Of a stretch of 7,110 nucleotides of DNA, positions 1 to 5,143 are shown in pieces. Under the pieces are notes generated by a model. The model made no database searches. It had not been told where the DNA came from and worked only from the letters and a program-made list of their open reading frames with translations. Both the position numbers and the translations under genes were made by a program. This DNA comes from an uncultured Clostridia bacterium. GTDB taxonomy: Bacteria; Bacillota; Clostridia; Christensenellales; UBA3700. Numbering within the stretch: the stretch's first letter is position 1; every line of letters begins with the position of its first letter. The DNA is taken from the NCBI GenBank assembly GCA_947176115.1, contig CAMWPK010000075.1, forward strand, positions 1 through 7,110. Direction: 5' to 3'.

Positions 1-1
1 A

Positions 2-40
2 AAAATTTTAGAAATAATAGAAGATTTGATTGTAAAATGA
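2..40 (+). CDS. C-terminal end of a plus-strand gene entering from the left edge
   Basis: One plus-strand frame reads KILEIIEDLIVK and then TGA at 38-40. Only 12 codons are visible, so no function can be given. The call rests on context: the stop codon sits directly against the 5' arm of a strong intrinsic terminator with a T-run on the plus strand, which is where a gene end is expected. The gene would be convergent with ridA. The Ile/Leu/Glu-rich tail would suit a terminal helix, but that is inference. The alternative is that this edge is non-coding and the short frame is chance. Confidence 0.4.
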   Translation, partial: KILEIIEDLIVK

Positions 41-67
41 AAACCACGCAAGAAAATGCGTGGTTTT
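40..67. terminator. Bidirectional Rho-independent terminator between convergent genes
   Basis: A perfect 11-bp stem joins AAAACCACGCA (40-50) to TGCGTGGTTTT (57-67) around a 6-nt loop, AGAAAA. On the plus strand it is followed by more T residues (to 68, then a T-rich stretch to 80), giving a strong terminator for the gene ending at 40. Read on the minus strand, the arm ends in GGTTTT followed by CATTTT, so it can also stop transcription coming from ridA, whose stop codon is about 85 nt away. Confidence 0.85.
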
Positions 68-90
68 TAATGTTTATTTTTAAGCGGTTA

Positions 91-152
91 AGACCCGTTC
101 GACTTCGCTACGTACGCTCAGGGTAACGTCAGTATGGTTGACATTTCTCATT
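91..152. repeat. Degenerate short intergenic repeats next to the ridA stop
   Basis: Two pieces can be distinguished. First, 93-124 is bounded by ACCC and GGGT and holds TTCGACTTCGC and GCTCAGGGTAACG separated by a small TACG-type insertion. This resembles a short intergenic repeat seen in many bacterial genomes (ACCCTGAGCGAAGTCGAA on the other strand), a recollection rather than a search. Second, GGTTGACATTTCTCATT (136-152) matches the first 18 nt of the repeats at 1772 and 3786 except for one substitution and one missing base. It runs into the ridA stop codon (151-153). The stretch holds no gene. Confidence 0.45.
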
Positions 153-522
153 AAACTTCTGCTATAGTGTCGATTTCCACTAACACGTTCTTAGGCAAAG
201 TCTTAACTGCTACGCAAGACCTTGCGGGCTTGGAAGTGAAATACTCGGCGTATATGCTATTAAACGTAGCAAAGTCGCCCATATCTGCCAAGAAACATAC
301 CGTCTTGACAACCTTATCTAGCGAAGACCCGCTTGCCTCTAAGACTGCCTTGACGTTCTTGCAGACTTGGTGCGTCTGCTCTTCTATCGTCTTGGCTTCT
401 ATATTACCGTTTGCTGGATTGATTGCAATTTGTCCTGAAGTGTATACCATACCACCGCTAATCATTGCCTGTGAATAAGGTCCGATTGCTTGAGGCGCGT
501 TGGACGTGCTGACTACTTTCAT
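151..522 (-). CDS. ridA: RidA family 2-iminobutanoate/2-iminopropanoate deaminase
   Basis: This is a 123-residue protein of the RidA/YjgF/YER057c family, full length for the family. RidA is a cytosolic trimer that hydrolyses the reactive enamines/imines (2-aminoacrylate, 2-aminocrotonate) released by PLP-dependent serine/threonine dehydratases, giving the 2-oxo acid and ammonia. Visible family features are the N-terminal AIGPYSQA (residues 12-19), the TSGQIA strand (28-33) and the C-terminal signature PARSCVAVKTLPKNVLVEID (99-118). That signature includes Arg101, expected to bind the substrate carboxylate, and Glu116. The ATG follows an AGGAGG site by 7 nt, and that site overlaps the ilvA stop codon, so ridA is probably translationally coupled to ilvA. 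Position directly after the enzyme whose toxic intermediate it removes fits its role. Identification is secure; substrate range is inferred from the family and the neighbour. Confidence 0.95.
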   Translation of the reverse strand: MKVVSTSNAPQAIGPYSQAMISGGMVYTSGQIAINPANGNIEAKTIEEQTHQVCKNVKAVLEASGSSLDKVVKTVCFLADMGDFATFNSIYAEYFTSKPARSCVAVKTLPKNVLVEIDTIAEV

Positions 523-529
523 AATAATA

Positions 530-536
530 CCTCCTA
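530..536 (-). promoter_or_regulatory. ridA ribosome binding site overlapping the ilvA stop codon
   Basis: On the minus strand TAGGAGG (536-530) contains both the ilvA stop codon TAG (536-534) and the AGGAGG site for ridA, 7 nt before its ATG. A ribosome ending on ilvA is therefore already at the ridA start, an arrangement typical of translational coupling. Confidence 0.85.
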
Positions 537-1727
537 TACTATCTTAAAGCCTGCTTTTCTAAGCTCGCTTTCTATGCTGTGAATATGCTCAAAGTTTTTG
601 GTTTCGATTTGGATATGAAGGAAGCATCCGTTGACGTCGCTACCCTCATTGGAACGCTCGTGGTGAATAGATATTACGTTACCGCCCAAATCCGATATGA
701 TTTTAGAAACGTCCGTAAGCTGTCCAGGCTTATCGACAAGTTCTAAGGTGACGATATAGTTGCGTCCGCTCATTACAAGACCTCTTCTGATTACTCTTGA
801 GAGTATCGTAACGTCTATATTTCCGCCTGATACAAGACAACAAATTCTCTTACCGTCGGTAGGAATTTTGTTGAACATAGTAGCCGCTACCGACACTGCG
901 CCTGCGCCCTCTGCAACCATTTTGTGTTGTTCAATCAGAGCAAGTATTGCCGCAGATATTTCGTCGTCATTGACAGTGACGATATCGTCTACGTATTTGG
1001 AAATAAGCTCGTACGTAAGACTTCCCGGCTCTTTGACGGCAATACCGTCGGCTATTGTATGTACGCTGTCGAGCTTGACAATCTTATGCTCTTTGAAAGA
1101 CTTTTCCATACTTGGAGCGCCACTCGCCTGCACGCCGTAAATCTTGATTGACGGCTTGAGCGACTTTGCAGAAAAAGCAAGTCCTGCAATAAGTCCTCCA
1201 CCGCCGATTGGTACGACGATTGCGTCGAGGTCATTGATTTGAGAAAGTATCTCAAGACCTATCGTACCTTGTCCCGCTATTACGTCTTCGTCATTGAAAG
1301 GGTGAATAAAGGTATAACCCTTTTCGTCCTTGAGCTTGAGCGCCATATTGTAAGCGTCGTCGTATACTCCCTTGACAAGACAAATATCTGCGCCGTAACT
1401 TCTAGTAGCGTTTACCTTGGAGATTGGCGCGCCGTCCGGAAGACATATCAAAGACTTGATGCCATTCTTCTTTGCGGCTAAAGCGACGCCTTGAGCATGA
1501 TTGCCAGCCGAGCAAGCGATAACGCCCTTGCTCTTCTCCGCATCGCTGAGTTGGGATATTTTGTAATAAGCCCCACGCACCTTAAAAGAACCTGTGACTT
1601 GAAGGTTTTCTGTCTTCAAGAATACTTCTGCGCCATCCTTGATTTTGGGGGCGTATATTACGTCGGTTTCTCTTATTGCTTCTTTCAACACCTGTTGGGC
1701 ATGATAAACTTTGTCTATTGTCAACAT
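534..1727 (-). CDS. ilvA: Threonine ammonia-lyase (threonine dehydratase), medium form with one ACT domain
   Basis: This 397-residue PLP enzyme deaminates L-threonine to 2-oxobutyrate, the entry step to isoleucine. The fold-type II catalytic domain covers about residues 1-315. It has the PLP lysine Lys49 in GSFKVRGA, the phosphate/substrate loop SAGNHAQG (73-80), the glycine loop GGGG (175-178) and SGGN (300-303). A single ACT domain follows (about 323-397, starting IVTLELVDKPGQL), a common site of allosteric control. The length and single ACT domain match the medium form rather than the roughly 510-residue E. coli IlvA with its larger regulatory domain. Whether it is biosynthetic or catabolic is not settled by sequence, but its place with ilvBCD argues for isoleucine synthesis. 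The ATG is preceded by AAAGGA with a rather long 11-nt spacer. A 272-nt repeat-filled gap separates it from ilvD, and no convincing promoter of its own is visible. Confidence 0.95.
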   Translation of the reverse strand: MLTIDKVYHAQQVLKEAIRETDVIYAPKIKDGAEVFLKTENLQVTGSFKVRGAYYKISQLSDAEKSKGVIACSAGNHAQGVALAAKKNGIKSLICLPDGAPISKVNATRSYGADICLVKGVYDDAYNMALKLKDEKGYTFIHPFNDEDVIAGQGTIGLEILSQINDLDAIVVPIGGGGLIAGLAFSAKSLKPSIKIYGVQASGAPSMEKSFKEHKIVKLDSVHTIADGIAVKEPGSLTYELISKYVDDIVTVNDDEISAAILALIEQHKMVAEGAGAVSVAATMFNKIPTDGKRICCLVSGGNIDVTILSRVIRRGLVMSGRNYIVTLELVDKPGQLTDVSKIISDLGGNVISIHHERSNEGSDVNGCFLHIQIETKNFEHIHSIESELRKAGFKIV

Positions 1728-1770
1728 ATAATGCTTTGTCCTTTATATTTTATTGTTTATGACGTCAATT

Positions 1771-1840
1771 CGGTTGAGATTTCTCCATTTCGCTTCGCTC
1801 CAGTCGAAATGACAGCCTTTAGCCTCTCTTTGAGCCGAAC
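1771..1840. repeat. Intergenic repeat D, copy 1 (about 70 bp)
   Basis: The first 44 nt (1771-1814, beginning CGGTTGAGATTTCTCC) match 3785-3828 at 41 of 44 positions by hand count. After a variable stretch, CCTCTCTTTGAGCCGAAC (1823-1840) corresponds to CCTCGCTTTGAGGCGAAC at 3843-3860, so the shared unit appears to extend to 1840. ATTTCG (1787-1792) and CGAAAT (1805-1810) can pair, but this pairing is lost in copy 2. The sequence resembles a TGTCATTTCGAC...GAGAAATCTC repeat that I recall from many bacterial genomes. It abuts the long palindrome starting at 1841. Confidence 0.75.
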
Positions 1841-2001
1841 GATTTGGAGATAAGGGAGTGGCGCAAGATTTTCACGAGCAAGAACGTTTTCTAGACAATG
1901 AAAACGAACGCAGGCGTACTTGCCGTACGTCAAGTGAGTTTGAAGAAGTATAGGAAGCGTTGTTGCCGTGCAAAATTACGGCGCTTCCTTATCTCCAAAT
2001 C
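1841..2001 (+). repeat. Long imperfect palindrome, copy C (161 bp)
   Basis: The ends are a perfect 15-bp inverted repeat, GATTTGGAGATAAGG at 1841-1855 and its complement at 1987-2001. The arms continue to pair imperfectly to a centre, CGTAC (1915-1919), TTGCC loop, GTACG (1925-1929), so the whole element can fold as one hairpin. The 19-nt centre GGCGTACTTGCCGTACGTC (1913-1931) differs at one base from copy A, and it starts at position 73 of the element, exactly as in A. The outer arms differ in sequence from A and B. The right end overlaps the ilvD stop codon by two bases. No transposase or substantial ORF is inside. It is tagged plus strand because of its loop orientation and wobble-pair bias. 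Confidence 0.85.
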
Positions 2002-3664
2002 ACTTCAACACCGCGCCCTTGTCTGCGCTCGATACAAGTCGAGCGTATCTTGCAAGCCAACCTGTCTTTATATTAGGCTCTCTTTCTACGAGCTTGCTTC
2101 TGCGCGCTTGCAACTCTTTGTCGTCTACGCGTACGTTGACGGAATTGTTGGGAATATCAATATCTATGATATCGCCTTCCTTTATCAAAGCAATCTCTCC
2201 TCCCTCGGCGGCTTCGGGAGCTACGTGACCGATTGACGCGCCTCGAGATGCGCCGGAAAATCTTCCGTCAGTAATGAGAGCTACGCTCTTATCGAGTTTC
2301 ATACCCGCCAATGCAGACGTCGGATTGAGCATTTCTCTCATACCCGGACCGCCCTTAGGTCCTTCGTATCTTATGACGACTACGTCGCCCGCTTTGATTT
2401 GTCCGCCGTAGATTGCGCTAATCGCGTCGTCTTCGCAATCATATACCCTTGCAGGTCCAGAATGAACTAGCATTTCAGGAGCTACCGCGCTACGCTTAAC
2501 TACGCAACCGTTCTTGGCAATATTGCCCCAAAGAATAGCTATACCGCCAGTAGTAGAATACGGCGCGTCAATAGACTTGATTGTATTGTAGTCCTTGACG
2601 CTTGCGTTCTTGATGTTTTCGCCGACAGTTTTGCCAGTCGCCGTAATTGCCAACGTGTCAATAAGATTTTTCTTGGCAAGCTCGGCAAGCACCGCCTGAA
2701 CACCGCCTGCAGAATTGAGGTCTTGCATATGCGTAGGACCTGCCGGAGCAAGGTGACAAAGATTCGGCGTACGCGCGCTTATCTCATTGATAGTCTTGAG
2801 GTCGAGCGGGAAGCCTGCTTCATTGGAAATTGCAAGCAAGTGCAATACGCTGTTGCTTGAACAGCCCAAAGCCATATCGCAAGCCAAAGCGTTGCGGATT
2901 GACTTTTCGTTGATGATATCTCTTGCCTTTACTCCTCTCTTGACTAAATCCATAATTGCCATACCTGCGTGTTTTGCCAAGGTTATTCTTGAACTCATAA
3001 CAGCAGGAATAGTACCGTTGCCGGGGAGAGCTATACCGATAGCTTCGCAAAGACAGTTCATTGAATTGGCGGTATACATGCCCGAACAAGAACCGCAAGA
3101 CGGACAACAATTCTCCTCGTACTCAAGAAGTTCTTTGTCGTCAATAATGTTGGCTTTTCTAGCGCCAACGGCTTCAAACATCTTAGAAAGCGAAGTTTCT
3201 TGACCGCATACCGTGCCTGCAAGCATAGGTCCACCGCTCATTACTACGGCAGGAACGTTCATTCTAACCGCAGACATAACCATACCCGGAACTATCTTAT
3301 CGCAGTTGGGAACAAGGACTAAGCCGTCAAAGCAATGCGCCATTGTCATGGTTTCGACGCTGTCGGCAATGAGTTCTCTTGAAGCCAAGGAATATTTCAT
3401 TCCTATATGTCCCATTGCGATGCCGTCGCAAACCCCTATTGACGGTACCATAATCGGCGTACCTCCGGCAAGTCTTATACCTGCCTTGACCGCTTCGGTG
3501 ATTTTGTCAAGATGTATATGCCCCGGTACGATTTCACTGTGAGCAGATACAACGCCTATGAGCGGACGCTCCAATTCTTCCTTGGTGTAACCGCACGCAT
3601 ATAGGAGCGACCTTTGCGGAGCCGTTTCGACTCCCTTTGTCAAATATTCACTTCTAAGTTTCAT
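2000..3664 (-). CDS. ilvD: Dihydroxyacid dehydratase
   Basis: This 554-residue IlvD/Edd-family iron-sulfur enzyme dehydrates 2,3-dihydroxy-isovalerate and 2,3-dihydroxy-3-methylvalerate to the 2-oxo acids of valine and isoleucine. Visible motifs are VPSIGVCDGIAMGH (73-86, with Asp80), VPNCDKIVPG (118-127, with cluster Cys121 and the Asp122/Lys123 metal-site pair), CCPSCGSCSGMYTANSM (186-202, cluster Cys193) and the C-terminal TDGRFSGASRGASIGHVAPE (465-484, proposed catalytic Ser470). Near residue 48, where plant-type [2Fe-2S] enzymes carry a cysteine, there is GH instead. An oxygen-labile [4Fe-4S] cluster as in E. coli is therefore likely, by inference. The ATG at 3664 is chosen because GAGG lies 5 nt upstream. 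An in-frame ATG 33 nt earlier (3697) has no such site and falls inside a predicted RNA hairpin. The stop codon is shared with palindrome C, but the protein ends at the usual GAVLK-type terminus, so it is intact. Confidence 0.96.
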   Translation of the reverse strand: MKLRSEYLTKGVETAPQRSLLYACGYTKEELERPLIGVVSAHSEIVPGHIHLDKITEAVKAGIRLAGGTPIMVPSIGVCDGIAMGHIGMKYSLASRELIADSVETMTMAHCFDGLVLVPNCDKIVPGMVMSAVRMNVPAVVMSGGPMLAGTVCGQETSLSKMFEAVGARKANIIDDKELLEYEENCCPSCGSCSGMYTANSMNCLCEAIGIALPGNGTIPAVMSSRITLAKHAGMAIMDLVKRGVKARDIINEKSIRNALACDMALGCSSNSVLHLLAISNEAGFPLDLKTINEISARTPNLCHLAPAGPTHMQDLNSAGGVQAVLAELAKKNLIDTLAITATGKTVGENIKNASVKDYNTIKSIDAPYSTTGGIAILWGNIAKNGCVVKRSAVAPEMLVHSGPARVYDCEDDAISAIYGGQIKAGDVVVIRYEGPKGGPGMREMLNPTSALAGMKLDKSVALITDGRFSGASRGASIGHVAPEAAEGGEIALIKEGDIIDIDIPNNSVNVRVDDKELQARRSKLVEREPNIKTGWLARYARLVSSADKGAVLK

Positions 3665-3669
3665 ATTTT

Positions 3670-3677
3670 CCTCTCTC
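3670..3677 (-). promoter_or_regulatory. ilvD ribosome binding site
   Basis: GAGAGAGG on the minus strand ends 5 nt before the ATG at 3664. It decides between this start and the in-frame ATG at 3697, which follows AT-rich sequence without a purine-rich site. Confidence 0.75.
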
Positions 3678-3681
3678 TTGG

Positions 3682-3724
3682 TAGTCAAATAAGCCATTTA
3701 TTAAATAAACGACTTATTCAACCA
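3682..3724 (-). promoter_or_regulatory. Stem-loop in the ilvD leader
   Basis: On the minus strand TGGTTGAATAAGTCGTTTAT (3724-3705) can pair with ATAAATGGCTTATTTGACTA (3701-3682) around a 3-nt loop (TTA). All 20 positions pair if G-U is allowed (about five wobbles), and those wobbles become mismatches in plus-strand RNA, which favours a minus-strand RNA structure. The candidate -10 at 3732-3737 would start transcription at about 3724-3725, placing this hairpin at the very 5' end of an ilvD mRNA and leaving the ribosome site free. A role in mRNA stability or regulation is inference. Confidence 0.5.
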
Positions 3725-3731
3725 AATTTCT

Positions 3732-3737
3732 ATTATA
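3732..3737 (-). promoter_or_regulatory. Candidate -10 box of an internal ilvD promoter
   Basis: A perfect TATAAT lies on the minus strand in an AT-rich stretch (about 3698-3784) between repeat D and ilvD. No good TTGACA-like -35 stands 16-18 nt upstream, so this is tentative. In such AT-rich DNA a TATAAT can occur by chance. It would let ilvD-ilvA-ridA be transcribed independently of ilvBC. Confidence 0.35.
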
Positions 3738-3784
3738 TTGATTATTATTTATATATAATACTTAAATACTATATATTGTTTATA

Positions 3785-3860
3785 CGGTTGAGATTTCTCC
3801 ATTCCGCTACGCTCCAGTCAAAATGACATAGAACGTACCTAACCTCGCTTTGAGGCGAAC
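3785..3860. repeat. Intergenic repeat D, copy 2 (about 76 bp)
   Basis: This is the second copy of the repeat at 1771-1840: 41 of 44 bases are identical over 3785-3828, with a diverged middle and then CCTCGCTTTGAGGCGAAC (3843-3860). The remaining 56 nt before the palindrome (3861-3916) hold no gene. They contain CTCCTCTA twice (3883-3890, 3896-3903) and CTCCTCG at 3911, a small iterated motif of unknown meaning. Confidence 0.75.
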
Positions 3861-3916
3861 AGGTAAGCGAACAACCGCAACGCTCCTCTACTATACTCCT
3901 CTATTCAAAACTCCTC

Positions 3917-4078
3917 GTTCGGCGGGATGAGAGATAGGCAAAGAATAAAATAGCGGATTTTTTGTCAAGATGGTCTTTGACGAGCGTCGGCGTACTAGCC
4001 GTACGTCGGCGTGAGCCAAAGGCTGTATTGGCGGAAAAGATGCATTTTAGTTTTGCCTAGCCTCTCTTCTCGCCGAAC
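3917..4078 (+). repeat. Long imperfect palindrome, copy A (162 bp)
   Basis: The left end GTTCGGCGGGATGAGAGATA (3917-3936, then GGCAAA) is mirrored by the complement of TTTTGCCTAGCC, TCTCTTCTCGCCGAAC (4051-4078). Pairing continues inward to CGTAC (3991-3995), TAGCC loop, GTACG (4001-4005). By hand alignment about 55 of some 79 arm positions pair Watson-Crick, and about 12 more would be G-U in plus-strand RNA. It matches copy B at roughly 78% over the visible 121 nt and shares the 19-nt centre (3989-4007) with copy C. The right end is 8 nt from the ilvC stop codon. No protein-coding content is supported. Confidence 0.88.
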
Positions 4079-4086
4079 AACACAAC

Positions 4087-5082
4087 CTACTTTTTCAACC
4101 AGCTCATCATTGTACGGAGTTCTTTTCCGACTTTCTCAAGAGGATGTTCAAGTTCCAATTGACGGGTCGCAAGGAAGTGAGCGCACTTACCGCTCTTGTT
4201 TTCCGTCATCCACTCAGAACAGAACGTGCCGTCTTGGATTTCACGCAAAACTTTCTTCATTTCCTTTCTCGTATCTTCAGTGATAAGTCTTCTGCCAGTG
4301 CGGTAGTCGCCGTACTCAGCCGTATTGGAAATAGAATATCTCATCATTTCAAATCCGCCCTTGTTGATAAGGTCAACGATGAGCTTCATTTCGTGTATAC
4401 ACTCAAAGTATGCCATTTCAGGAGCATAGCCTGCTTCTACCAACGTGTCAAAGCCTGCTTTCATCAATTCAGTTACGCCACCGCAAAGAACTGCTTGCTC
4501 GCCGAACAAATCGGTTTCGGTTTCTTCTCTGAAAGTGGTCTCCAAAATACCTGCTCTGCCTGCGCCGATTCCGCTTGCGTATGCCAAAGCGTAGTCCTTA
4601 GCCTTGCCGGAAGCGTCTTGATATACTGCGATAAGAGAAGGAACGCCCTTGCCCTCTTCGTATTGGCTTCTAACCGTGTGACCGGGTCCCTTAGGAGCAA
4701 CCATGATAACGTCAATGTCCTTAGACGGCTTAATAAGTTTGAAGTGAATATTAAGACCGTGAGCAAACATCAATACCTTGCCTGCTTTCATAAACGGCTT
4801 TACTTCAGCGTCATATATATCTGCGCAAGTTTCGTCAGGAACGAGCATCATTACAAAATCGCCTGCCTTAGCGGCATCTTTTACAGACATAACTTTAAGT
4901 CCTGCCTTGAGGGCTTTCTCGGTGTGTCTTGAGCCTTCTCTAAGACCTACGACTACGTTCACACCGCTGTCTGCAAGGTTCATTGCATGCGCGTGGCCTT
5001 GTGAGCCAAAACCGATAACTGCTACGGTCTTTCCGTCAAAAAGCTTCAAATCGCAATCAGTATCATAATACTTCTTAATCAT
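4087..5082 (-). CDS. ilvC: Ketol-acid reductoisomerase (NADP+), class I
   Basis: This 331-residue enzyme converts 2-acetolactate or 2-aceto-2-hydroxybutyrate to the dihydroxy acid by Mg-dependent alkyl migration and NADPH reduction. The N-terminal Rossmann domain has GFGSQGHAHAMNL (24-36) and the cofactor-specificity loop GLREGSRH (46-53); Arg48 and Ser51 suggest NADPH preference. Active-site features are FAHGLNIHF (106-114, His108), APKGPGHTVR (129-138, Lys131), ETDLFGEQAVLCGG (189-202, metal ligands Asp191 and Glu195), YFECIHEMKLIVDL (225-238, Glu227 and Glu231) and YSISNTAEYGD (249-259, Ser252). The single C-terminal knotted domain and the length place it in the short class I group. The ATG at 5082 is chosen because GGAGG lies 8 nt upstream; the in-frame TTG at 5097 precedes that site and cannot be the main start. 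It follows ilvB after 61 nt without an intervening ilvN. Confidence 0.97.
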   Translation of the reverse strand: MIKKYYDTDCDLKLFDGKTVAVIGFGSQGHAHAMNLADSGVNVVVGLREGSRHTEKALKAGLKVMSVKDAAKAGDFVMMLVPDETCADIYDAEVKPFMKAGKVLMFAHGLNIHFKLIKPSKDIDVIMVAPKGPGHTVRSQYEEGKGVPSLIAVYQDASGKAKDYALAYASGIGAGRAGILETTFREETETDLFGEQAVLCGGVTELMKAGFDTLVEAGYAPEMAYFECIHEMKLIVDLINKGGFEMMRYSISNTAEYGDYRTGRRLITEDTRKEMKKVLREIQDGTFCSEWMTENKSGKCAHFLATRQLELEHPLEKVGKELRTMMSWLKK

Positions 5083-5090
5083 TTTTGTAT

Positions 5091-5095
5091 CCTCC
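5091..5095 (-). promoter_or_regulatory. ilvC ribosome binding site
   Basis: GGAGG on the minus strand stands 8 nt before ATG 5082. It rules out the upstream in-frame TTG at 5097 and shortens the open frame by five codons. A perfect AT-only inverted repeat (AATATAAA, T, TTTATATT; 5099-5115) sits just upstream of it. Confidence 0.85.
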
Positions 5096-5143
5096 AAAAA
5101 TATAAAATTTATATTCTAGTGCTTAGTATTTGCTAAACATTGA

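Noticed and set aside
1742..1768. TTGACG and TATAAA upstream of ilvA as a promoter
   Set aside because: The spacer is only 15 nt, and the -10 overlaps the ilvA ribosome site, so a transcript from it would lack that site.
1898..2236. Plus-strand open frame across palindrome C and the ilvD 3' end
   Set aside because: It lies antisense to ilvD and across a palindromic repeat, has no convincing ribosome site and no recognisable protein family.
3665..3697. Upstream in-frame ATG of ilvD at 3697
   Set aside because: It has no ribosome site, lies inside the predicted leader hairpin, and adds 11 residues not expected for IlvD; the ATG at 3664 has a GAGG site at 5 nt.
3970..4013. Short plus-strand reading frames from ATG across the centre of palindrome A (14 codons) and copy B (18 codons), both containing RRTSRTSA
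   Set aside because: The shared residues simply follow from the shared DNA centre. There is no ribosome site before either ATG, and in copy C the corresponding ATG reads the centre in a different frame.
1771..4078. Insertion sequence or autonomous mobile element
   Set aside because: There are repeats with inverted ends, but no transposase, recombinase or reverse transcriptase frame and no clear target duplication in the window.
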